Assembly: GCA_036244855.1 (NCBI GenBank) | Contig: BQKZ01009181.1 | Span: 1-12,125, forward strand | Origin: Temnopleurus reevesii | Lineage: Eukaryota; Echinodermata; Echinoidea; Temnopleuroida; Temnopleuridae | Reading direction: 5' to 3' | Length of the DNA stretch: 12,125 nt | Shown: piece by piece, positions 1 to 6,734 of the stretch | Layout of the letters: every line of letters begins with the position of its first letter | How positions within the stretch are numbered: position 1 is the first letter of the stretch | Translations under genes and position numbers: made by a program | Notes under the pieces: generated by a model | Told to the model about the DNA's origin: nothing | What the model saw: the letters and a program-made list of their open reading frames with translations, nothing else | The model's database searches: none

Positions 1-420
1 TTGTTATGACAGAATATAATTTGAGAGTTTTAAAGTCTGTATATTTTGGTATTCAGAAGTACACAATTGTCACCTTCTTAATAACAGAAAAACATAGATT
101 TTTAACATATTTTTAGCAAAATTTGTTTTCAATGTTATCTTGAAAAGGATATAAAAATTTAGGATGTCAGGATGTTAAATTGATATTGTAAATAAAGATT
201 TTATGTCCTTTCAAGTTGGCTGCTCCAATTTTCACATCTAATGGTTTTTATGGTATTTTTGTGGCTGTTCATATTCCAGAGTTTCTCCTATTTTAAAGGT
301 ATAGATTTGTTATGACCGGGATGCAGAAAGTGATGTTAGACGAGCTGATGTATTCCCAAGTCGCTTTATATGCCTAAATATATCTGTGTAGGATATTAGG
401 AGTACATTTTTGCTCGTATT
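1..420. other. AT-rich sequence without recognisable gene
   Basis: Nothing coding or structural is supported here. The sequence is AT-rich, all frames are broken by stops, and no repeat family found elsewhere in the window is clearly present. A 10-base word, ttgttatgac, occurs at 1-10 and again at 307-316, which is probably chance. A short stretch near 40-60 (ggtattcagaagtacac) weakly resembles the array IV unit at the other end of the window, but it is too short to call. Confidence 0.5.
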
Positions 421-424
421 CTGT

Positions 425-585
425 GTATTTTACGTCGAACACGTCAATCAGCCATTATTCCTACGGTGTGCTATAAAGTGCTTTTACACGGGCGAGCGTC
501 GGCCTGAAATGGGCGGTGCGATTGGTGGTATTGTCTGCGGTGTGTGAGTTCGCGTTCATTTTGTACGTAAAGCATGTTGTGTAAG
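425..585. promoter_or_regulatory. CpG-rich patch with a TATA-like motif
   Basis: About 14 CpG dinucleotides fall in 160 bp, against a CpG-poor background. A TATA-like CTATAAAG lies at 471-478. An inverted CCAAT-type ATTGG lies near 530, and a GTGTAAG that could act as a weak splice donor lies near 575. This could be a core promoter with a short first exon on the plus strand, or simply a younger, CpG-retaining mobile element. No open frame of useful length follows it, so the promoter reading is an inference with little support. Confidence 0.2.
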
Positions 586-1257
586 GGAGAATGACCACAG
601 TATGATTTTTTTATTTTGCAATAATTAAGCCATTTCTACAATTGTAGGTAGATTTCATTCAAACAAACTATGAACATGCTCTAATTTACTATTGAAAAAC
701 TGCATTATGGTAATAATTTTACTGCAGCTCGCAAACTAGTTAAATATCTGAAGCACCCTCCTCCCAAAACTGGTCTAAGCTTTAACATCTATCAACTATC
801 AACTTGTGGATGCATAATGGCCAAGTGGTTCAGACTCTTGACTTTTAATGAGGTTGTCAGTTCAAATCTCATTATCTGTCCTAGCTATATTAATATCTAC
901 TGAAGATCAATTTTTTAGGGCAGCATTATTAGACTGTTTTTTCATTGAGAATGTCGTTGGTACAAAACCTGATACCTCCTCTTTCAGCAAATCCACTGAA
1001 GATTTATACTGTAGAGGCATTATCGCCAGGTGGTTTAAACTCTTGTCTTTCAGTGGTCCTAGGTTCAAATCCCAACCATTTTCCTATTTTCATATCTACT
1101 AAAGATCAATGTTATCATTCCCATTTTCCTATCTACTCAAGATCAATATCACAGAAGCATCATTGCAAAGTCTTTAAGACACTTTTCTTCTAATGAGAAC
1201 GTTTTAACTCACAGTCTCTCTCCTATATTCATACCTGCTGCAAATCGTCATCGAAGC

Positions 1258-1320
1258 ATCATGGCCAAGTGGTTAAGATTCTTTCTTTTGTATAAGAAGG
1301 TCATGGGTTCAAATCTAAAC
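1258..1320 (+). pseudogene. Best-preserved tRNA-like unit of array I
   Basis: This unit has a good A-box (TGGCCAAGTGG, 1262-1272), a 5-bp potential anticodon stem (TTCTT paired with AAGAA) closing an oversized 10-nt loop, and a good B-box (GGTTCAAATCT, 1306-1316). The T-arm pairing is weak and no acceptor stem closes. The A-box with AAGTGGTTAAG resembles Ser/Leu-type or Glu/His-type tRNA D-arms, but the source tRNA cannot be assigned. Pol III transcription is possible from the boxes; decoding function is very unlikely. Confidence 0.4.
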
Positions 1321-1470
1321 CTGTCTCCTATTTTCATATCTACTAAAGATCAGTATCACTGAAGCATTATGGCCAACTGGTTAAGATCTTTTTTCTTTCT
1401 GTAAGAAGGTTGTGGATTTAAGGCCCTGACTCTTTTATTTTATCTTCTATTGAGGATCAATATAGTGGGA

Positions 1471-1485
1471 GCATAGTCACTATGC
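1471..1485. repeat. 15-bp palindrome at the SINE 5' junction
   Basis: GCATAGT-C-ACTATGC is a perfect inverted repeat with 7-bp arms spanning the boundary between the array I unit (GAAGCAT) and the SINE head (ATGCGCC). It may be an insertion scar or chance. Confidence 0.5.
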
Positions 1486-1781
1486 GCCGTGGTGTGGTGG
1501 TAGTGACTCTCGCCTTTTAACTAGAGGGTCGTAGGTTCGAATCCTACGCATGACGTCAATTTCCTTCAGCAAGAAATTCATCCACATTGTGCTGCACTCA
1601 ACCCAGGTGAGGTGAATGGGAACCTGGCAGGAATATTTATTCTTTGAAATGCCAAGTGTGCCACGGATGGCTGCCGGACTAAAGCCAGGGTAATAATAAT
1701 GTAAAGCGCCTTGAGCACTCAACAGAGTGGATATGTGCGCTATATAAATTGCATTTATTATTATTATTATTATTATTATTA
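1484..1781 (+). mobile_element. tRNA-derived SINE with (ATT)n tail
   Basis: A complete-looking SINE of about 300 bp. The head (about 1484-1556) is tRNA-like: A-box TGGTGTGGTGG at 1490-1500, B-box GGTTCGAATCC at 1534-1544 exactly matching the consensus, and a perfect 5-bp T-arm (GTAGG/CCTAC). CTTTTAA and the following GGGTCGTAGGTTCGAATCC resemble tRNA-Lys, so a Lys-type source is plausible. The body (1557-1640) contains CAACCCAGGTGAGGTGAATG. The 3' part from about 1637 matches the 3' end of the LINE at 6735-7070, ending GTGCGCTATATAAATTGCAT and then ATT repeats (about 1754-1781). It sits within array I: the flanking sequence resumes with AGTGGTAAGGACTC, the continuation of the interrupted unit. 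A clear target-site duplication is not visible beyond AGT. The element encodes no protein and would depend on a partner LINE for mobilisation. Confidence 0.85.
1754..1781. repeat. (ATT)n microsatellite, SINE tail
   Basis: About nine ATT repeats form the 3' tail of the SINE. They are the simple-repeat terminus expected for this kind of element rather than an independent microsatellite. Confidence 0.9.
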
Positions 1782-2255
1782 GTGGTAAGGACTCATGCCT
1801 TTCAATGGAAAGGTTCAAAACCTAGCTAGATCCTATTTTCATATCTACTAGAAATCAATATTGTAGAAGTACATACATTATCATTGCCAAGTTGTAAGGA
1901 CACTTCATTTTTTTATAAGAAGGTCATTGATTTAAATCCCAGCCTCGCTTGTATCTTATATAATTCTGGAGATCATTATTGTTGAAGCGTCATGGCCAAG
2001 TAGTTAATTCTCCCGCATTTGAATGAAAAGGATGCCGATACAAATACTAGATTCGCTCCTATGTTCATATCTACTGAAGATCGATATTGTGGAATCATTA
2101 TTGTCCAAGTCATTTGTTTTTCAATGAGGTGATCATGGGCTCAAACTTAATTTCTCACCTGTTCTCTTCTCTTCCAATGCACCAAGGTCAAGAATTGGAG
2201 ACCTTTGATCTTTTGATCAGAAGGTTATAGCTTTAAATCTCATCAATGTTCCCAT

Positions 2256-3240
2256 GAATAGTCATGGAATACACTGGCCACAAAATGCTCCAATTTGCTG
2301 AAATTCTATGTTTTGCAAATCTGTCAAATTTCATTTAAAGATATTGTCACACAATAGAATAGTTTAAAAATTCTCAAATCAAAATGTGCAACCTATGTTA
2401 TTACATTCAGATTGATGAAAACACAACAACGAATGCAAAAAAGAGGGAAAATATGTAGGCACTATCAAGATATCTACGAAAACTGAATAAAATGTTTACT
2501 GTCGCTGTGCAGTGTGCCTATGGAGGTGATATATTCAATGTTACTATTTTAAGCACTAAAAGTTGATTTTGAAGCCTCGTATTTTCACAGCTAGTTTATG
2601 TACACCATCAACTATTTAGATAGCCTTTAGAATGTGGCAGTTAAGATTTTTTAAAACGAAAACGATTTTGAACAATGTCTAATAAAGCACTGAATGAAAC
2701 CCAAAAATTTACATCAATAACCACATGACCCTCTCTCATCCATTTTGCTTTGTTCCCTAACAAACTTATGTTAAAAAAGGCAATACTATACAAATGTCAT
2801 TGAGGTCGGCCACTCGTATTTGGCAAAATTATTATACCCAGTTGTCAAATATACATACCAAATGTTAATGCAATCTCTTTTCTGAAAATGAATTCCAAGA
2901 AAGGGCAATTGTCAGAAAATTGAAGTGTGAGTTATGAATACACTTTTGGGATATAACAAAAAAGCAAGCTCAGGTATTCCCATTGAGATAGATATACATT
3001 ATATATGCATTGGAAACGAATAAACGACCACAGTCGTATGGAAATCAAGAAATAAAGGTCAGATCCATATATTTGGCATCGCCAATTTCTGGATGTGTTT
3101 TTCGTGGTGTGAAGCTGATGATTTGNTTTTTGGCAGACCTCCATGATCAGAGATAGAGATTATGATGGACAGATACAAATTATTTTGAGCCATCTTTTTT
3201 TTACCACCTTATTCACCACCAATTCAGACTCCCAACCATG
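2256..3240. other. No recognisable gene or repeat
   Basis: About 1 kb of AT-rich sequence with frequent stops in all frames. A minus-strand open frame of 70 codons at 2932-3144 has no motif I recognise, spans the single ambiguous base (n at 3125), and has ordinary non-coding composition. No repeat family from the rest of the window is visible. Confidence 0.5.
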
Positions 3241-3289
3241 TTTTAAAGACACCCTCTCGGTCGAGTCCCCTATCAAATTGTTCTCCTGA

Positions 3290-3550
3290 ATTATCGATGC
3301 CGTTTCACTTACGCACAAACACAGTAACTAAGCCTCCGGACATGCTCCCTGAAAATGGGGAAAATGGAAAGCTGAAACCGAGACGATGCAGGTCAAACGC
3401 CCCGTTCCGTGCTCACCCAAGAAAATGATAGCCGCGAAAAGGGACGAGAAACCACGGTATTTTGTTCGGGGCGAAACGATGCACAAGCCACCCATCCGCA
3501 CGTACAGCAAATAGGGCCGATGATATGGCAGTGTCGAAACATTGCGATCA
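3290..3550. other. CpG-rich, GC-richer island next to array II
   Basis: This is one of the least AT-rich stretches in the window, with many CpGs. Several short open frames overlap on both strands: a plus frame beginning ATGCCGTTTCAC near 3298 (about 43 codons), another containing MQVKRPVPCSPKK (stop at about 3511), and a minus-strand frame at 3328-3594 of 88 codons. None shows a known domain. The minus-strand one extends into the array II core, so it is at least partly a shadow of a repeat. The island could be a promoter with a first exon on the minus strand, or a CpG-rich mobile fragment. Confidence 0.35.
3313..3348 (-). CDS. Weak candidate coding exon on the minus strand
   Basis: Read on the minus strand, a pyrimidine-rich tract ending CCCCATTTTCAG precedes GGAGCATGTCCGGAGGC. 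An in-frame ATG at 3343 then opens ten codons (MSGGLVTVFV), followed by a perfect donor GTAAGT (complement of 3307-3312). ATG plus donor plus acceptor within 36 bp is what a short exon looks like, and the sequence around it is CpG-rich. An upstream CCAAT box (GCCGCCAATCA on the minus strand, about 3573-3583) lies in the array II core. No downstream exon could be identified and no protein family is recognised. Chance is the main alternative. Confidence 0.15.
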
Positions 3551-3553
3551 CTT

Positions 3554-3695
3554 AACGTTGATTGTTTTTCTATTGATTGGCGGCCCCTAGTCATTCACCT
3601 CACGTTAGGCAGCGGTCGATACTCTTTCGTCTCGGAAGGCGTTGATACCCTCTCCAATCTCCATCTAATTTTCGAGGAGGAGGGAATAAATTTAT
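3554..3695. repeat. Array II core, copy 1
   Basis: This copy carries the intact inverted CCAAT motif (GATTGGCGGCC) and GGAGGAGGGAATAAATTTATT. It adjoins the CpG-rich island. The following spacer is longer than in the other units by about 170 bp of unrelated sequence (roughly 3770-3960). Confidence 0.8.
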
Positions 3696-4052
3696 TGTTA
3701 TAGTCTTTGGGATGTAAGTTTTTTTAACTTCCTGTTCAGTAAGTCAAATTGTTTTGTTACCTGCTATCACGGTCAAGCTCAGAATGATGGATATGTCCAA
3801 AGTGATCTTGCGGTCAACACATTATTATTTACTTTATAGCGATAACAGTTATCTAAATAATTATGACTTACACTCTACCTTTTAGTTTCTTTGATATTTT
3901 ATGTAACAATAAGAGAAGAAAATCGTCTTGAAATGTGTAGATTTGGGAGACCATGAAAAGAATTTGCCCTTTTTCTTTAAACCAATAAGCACAAATTAGA
4001 CAACTTTCTCTGTCAAATTGGCAGCACTTGAAAATATTGTTCTATTTCTAAA

Positions 4053-4135
4053 TTATAATAATAATAATAATAATAATGGTGACTACTTATATAGCGCACA
4101 GGTCCACCATAAGGTGCTCATGGCGCTTTAGAAAC
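4053..4135 (-). mobile_element. Minus-strand SINE/LINE 3'-tail fragment
   Basis: On the minus strand this reads AAAGCGCCATGAGCACCTTA, then GTGCGCTATATAAG, then (ATT)n (plus-strand ATA repeats at about 4053-4078). That is the same tail architecture as the SINE at 1484-1781 and the LINE at 6735-7070, but a more diverged subfamily. Only the 3' end is recognisable. Unrelated sequence continues to about 4240 and could be the remainder of its 3' untranslated region. It interrupts array II copy 1 at an ATTATAATA-like site. Confidence 0.75.
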
Positions 4136-4380
4136 AAGGAAAACAAAATAAACAAATGGTAAAAACATGAAGGAAATAGAAAGTAACAAACATTTTTTTG
4201 ACAGAGAGAGAGAATCTCCCTTTATACCTTTTGAATACTATGCGACTCTATTTGCCCAATCACCCAAAATATGTTCAAAACTAGAATATAGAAAGTGTAC
4301 CTTGAAGAAGGCTGTTTTTTTATACATGTATGTTACTGTCTACTCAATCCTGATGCCAGTTTGAGGATTTTTGAGGAGTT

Positions 4381-4520
4381 CAGTGATTGTTTTTCTATTG
4401 ATTGGCGGCCGCAAGTCATTCACCTCACATTAAGCAGCGGTCGATACTCTTTCGTCTCCAAAGGCGTTGATACCCTCTCCTCTCTCCATATAATTTTCGT
4501 GGAGAAGGAAATAGATTTAT
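4381..4520. repeat. Array II core, copy 2
   Basis: Very similar to copy 1, with GATTGGCGGCC and GATACTCTTTCGTCTC retained. Here TCTCCA and TGGAGA flank TATAATTTTCG and could form a perfect 6-bp hairpin stem. Open frames across this copy (4167-4364 and 4295-4585) run through repeat sequence and are not considered genes. Confidence 0.8.
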
Positions 4521-4837
4521 TTAGTCTTTCAGGTGTAAATTTTTTTTTGATTTTGGCATATTTGATCTTTTATAACAAAAAATGACAAGAATATCATATT
4601 GTAAGGTATAAACTTTTGATTCTTATGTAAAATTTATTGCCTTGCTCCAACTCATTCAGTATTTCAACTAATCATGTTTTTCCTTAAATTGGCAACATTT
4701 TATTCTGTATCTTCATTATAATATTCTTATAGACTAGACTGATACTTACTCAACCAACTGAATTGAGTTTACCAGTTTACAATGCAAAAGAGTGGTTTTT
4801 ATCGGTTCTTCACGCTGCCAGGGATTTTTTTAAATCT

Positions 4838-4982
4838 CAGTGATTGTTTTTCCATTGATTTGCTGCCCCTAGTCATTTACATCACGTGAGGCAGTGGTCG
4901 ATACTCTTTCAACAAGAAAGGCGTTGATACCCACTCCCCTCTCCATCTAATTTTGGAGGAGGAGGGAATAAATTTATTTAGC
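4838..4982. repeat. Array II core, copy 3
   Basis: The CCAAT-type motif is altered to GATTTGCTGCC. The CTCCA...TGGAG hairpin potential is kept. The spacer after it (4983-5289) aligns well with that of copy 2 and defines the ~455-bp period. Confidence 0.8.
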
Positions 4983-5217
4983 CTTTCAGAAGTAAAATGT
5001 TGCTTTATTTTTTTTTCCTAACTAGATGCCTTGTAGCATAATGACAAGAATATTACTGTAAACTATATTAATATAAACTTGAAACTTTCTTGCTTTTTTT
5101 CAGAATTTCAGCTTATTTTTTCCCCAAATTGGCAACATAATTTTTTTTCTGTACCTTCATTATTCTATTCTTATTGAATAGAATAATACTTTATTTAGTA
5201 TCACACAAATTAATTTT

Positions 5218-5342
5218 GCCCACTTTTGAAGAACAGTCTTTTTATTCATCTGTGTATCATGCTGCCAATTTAAGGATATTTGAGAATCTCAGTGATTGTT
5301 TTTCCATTGATTGGCGGCCCTAGTCATTTACATCATGTGAGG
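5218..5342. repeat. Left 125-bp direct repeat flanking the insert (array II copy 4, truncated)
   Basis: GCCCACTTTTGAAGAACAGT through the first 53 bp of core copy 4 is nearly identical to 5881-6004, differing at about five positions. The satellite stops abruptly at about 5342, after ACATCATGTGAGG, and unrelated sequence begins. Confidence 0.85.
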
Positions 5343-5880
5343 TGAAACTATCTGATGCTCACGAGTGCGAATAGTTTCAGCCAGTACCGAGATTCAAGTC
5401 ATTGTATATTACTTTTATATCCCTTCTTACAACAACAAAATTAACAATGAAGTAGTCTATTGCAGCAGATTAAATAATCTTACCTTGTCTTAACGTAATT
5501 TGCTAATTTGATAAATTGTTTTTCTAGTCTCTGGCTCGTCTTCTCGTTGAGCACATCATGCGAACGAAGCCCGCCAGAAGTGTCCCGTGCCGTGTAGCTG
5601 GGAAGTAGTGCAGTGTCTCTCGCGCACGGGCACGTCTGTTTTAGCCGAATACGCATGCGCGCAATGATAGTAACTTTTTTCCCTAGGGAAAAAAAATACT
5701 ATTTGTCTGTTTTAGCCGACTACGGATGCGCGCAAAAATAGTAACTTTTTTCCTGAGGGAAAAAAATTACTATTCGTACTATTCAATGGCAAACGGCTTT
5801 ATTAGCAAATCTATTCATTTTTCTTGCCTGTACACTGTCAATGCAACGATCTTAGTGTATAAAGGGATATAATACTTGAT
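5343..5880. mobile_element. 538-bp foreign segment inside array II
   Basis: Unrelated to the satellite on either side and bounded by the near-identical 125-bp direct repeats 5218-5342 and 5881-6004. The left edge is an inverted repeat, TGAAACTAT (5343-5351) with ATAGTTTCA (5371-5379), around a 19-nt loop. The interior includes a CpG-rich stretch (about 5525-5665) and two 71-bp tandem copies with strong hairpins (5634-5775). CGAATAGT near the left edge (5369-5376) recurs inverted at 5769-5776. No transposase-like open frame is present. A non-autonomous foldback or MITE-like element is possible, but the long flanking duplication is unlike a normal target-site duplication, so unequal recombination is an alternative. 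Confidence 0.55.
5634..5775. repeat. Two 71-bp tandem repeats, each with a hairpin
   Basis: Copy 1 is 5634-5704 and copy 2 is 5705-5775. Both start GTCTGTTTTAGCCGA, pass through ATGCGCGCAA and end in a 36-nt near-palindrome (5667-5702 and 5738-5773). The arms are ATAGTAACTTTTTTCCC-like and GGGAAAAAAA...TACTAT, 17 bp long with one or two mismatches and a 2-nt centre. About 90% of positions agree between copies by eye. Confidence 0.85.
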
Positions 5881-6075
5881 GCCCACTTTTGAAGAACAGT
5901 CTTTTTATTCATCTGTGTATCATGCTGCCAATTTAAGGATTTTTGAGAATCTCAGTGATTGTTTTTCCATTGATTAGCGGCCTCTAGTCATTTACATCAC
6001 ATGAGGCAGTGGTCGATACTCTATCGTCTTGAAAGGCAAAGATACCCAATCCCCTCCTCATCTTATTTTCGACTC
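5881..6075. repeat. Right 125-bp direct repeat and array II core, copy 5
   Basis: 5881-6004 duplicates 5218-5342; the satellite core then continues to about 6075 (GGTCGATACTCTATCGTC, GATACCCAATCCCC). The core loses its GGAGGGAATAAA end and the array stops here. Confidence 0.8.
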
Positions 6076-6730
6076 AATATTTTAGCGAGAGCAAAAACTC
6101 AGAGAGAGGTAGCACAATTGAATGTTATCGCTATTTGAATCTTCAAAGCTTGCCAAAAGACTTGCAAGTCATAGCAACAGTTCATAGTACTTAGGTTTAT
6201 TTCATAGAACTTAGGTTTTATGGGGTTGTTGCTACAAAATCAACTCCAAATTAGTTTCAAATTGGAACACGCACTTTCATTGGCGCATTTGCTTTTTTTT
6301 TTAGCAAGTCGCGCATGAAACAATGATTTTGATTGTCACGCTCTGATCAATTGCAACTTTCAAATAACACCCTTTAAGTGAATAGTTGATATGTAATAAG
6401 AACCGTACACAAGATTTATTTAAGACATCAACAAAATGTAAGAATGAGATGGCTTCTCGTAACTCGACCCATTTACTTGGGTTAGTGAAAGGTTGGAGGA
6501 TAAATGGTGTTCTCTTGAGAAATTTACCAAGAAGATTGAACTCCATTTGGATTGTGTGTGATCTTTATTTGTAGAGGTTGTAAAAGAGATTGATTGGATA
6601 AACATTCGAGATTGGTTTGATCACAGCACCTGATTTTGAGTAACAAGAATTTGTTCGAGTGATCAAGCTTGTTAAGGAAAAGATTTCGAGAGCGGTGTAT
6701 TGCTCAATATATCTGACTTAATGTCTGCCA
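6076..6730. other. No recognisable gene
   Basis: Apart from the 20-bp duplication, I see no repeat family, RNA or coding signal. Short open frames of 61-81 codons occur on both strands between 6301 and 6605 and overlap one another. None has a recognisable motif and their mutual overlap argues against coding. This stretch directly precedes the LINE 3' end, but I could not recognise upstream reverse-transcriptase motifs in it. Confidence 0.5.
6181..6220. repeat. 20-bp tandem duplication
   Basis: TTCATAGTACTTAGGTTTAT is followed directly by TTCATAGAACTTAGGTTTTA, two copies with two differences. A minor local duplication in otherwise featureless sequence. Confidence 0.8.
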
Positions 6731-6734
6731 TATA

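Larger units (their letters stand above)
786..2255 (+). repeat. Tandem array I: tRNA-like ~105-bp units
   Basis: About 11-12 head-to-tail units on the plus strand. A typical unit reads GCATTATGGCCAAGTGGTT, then a T-rich middle, then AAGGTCATGGGTTCAAATC, then a linker CTCCTATTTTCATATCTACT followed by GAAGATCAATATTGTGGA. The first motif matches a Pol III A-box (TGGCCAAGTGG at 818-828, 1262-1272; variants at 1023-1033, 1370-1380, 1883-1893, 1993-2003). The second matches a B-box (GTTCAAATC at 860, 1062, 1307; variants in other units). Linker GATC positions (about 905, 999, 1104, 1141, 1243, 1348, 1454, 1852, 1970, 2078, 2189) give a period near 105 bp once the SINE insertion is removed. The unit at 1104-1141 is collapsed to 37 bp. 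The unit at 1262-1316 is the best preserved, with a TTCTT/AAGAA anticodon-type stem. No unit folds into a canonical tRNA, so these are tRNA-derived repeats rather than functional tRNA genes. Confidence 0.85.
3554..6075. repeat. Tandem array II: ~455-bp satellite units
   Basis: Five copies of a motif starting CAGTGATTGTTTTTCTATTG occur at about 3554, 4381, 4838, 5290 and 5953. The clean spacings are 457 and 452 bp, so the unit is about 455 bp. The first interval (827 bp) and the last (663 bp) are lengthened by insertions. Each unit begins with a core of about 140 bp: GATTGGCGGCC, TAGTCATTCACCTCAC, GCAGCGGTCGATACTC, AAGGCGTTGATACCC, CTCTCCATCTAATTTT, GGAGGGAATAAATTTATT. By eye the core is about 90% alike between copies 1 and 2. 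The rest of the unit (TGACAAGAATAT, AAATTGGCAAC, GAAGAACAGTCTTTTTATTC, CATGCTGCCAATTTAAGGAT) is clearly homologous but more diverged. No coding potential is evident. A sequence-specific satellite is the simplest reading. Confidence 0.85.

Noticed and set aside
848..1193. Two overlapping plus-strand open frames of 82-84 codons
   Set aside because: They run through consecutive array I units, overlap each other in different frames and show no protein motif.
1484..1556. Functional tRNA-Lys gene
   Set aside because: Boxes A and B and the T-arm are good, but the anticodon stem does not close around a 7-nt loop and no acceptor stem forms. The SINE body and tail follow directly.
1480..1818. Minus-strand open frame of 112 codons
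   Set aside because: It lies entirely across the SINE and its ATT tail, read antisense; composition follows the repeat, not a protein.
3510..3550. Hammerhead-like CCGATGA ... CGAAAC
   Set aside because: The conserved U of CUGAUGA is replaced, the intervening bases do not form stem II and no cleavage-site helix is evident.
3328..3594. Minus-strand open frame of 88 codons
   Set aside because: It spans the edge of the array II core and the CpG-rich island, with no recognisable domain. Only the short exon-like part was kept, at low confidence.
4167..4585. Two overlapping plus-strand open frames
   Set aside because: They read through the array II unit; the second starts at GTG and crosses the repeat core. 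Other copies of the unit do not keep these frames.
5527..5605. Possible exon after TTGTTTTTCTAG, open for about 26 codons
   Set aside because: The acceptor-like sequence is decent and the frame is open to a stop at about 5605, but it lies inside the foreign insert of array II, has no matching donor or upstream exon and no recognised protein motif.
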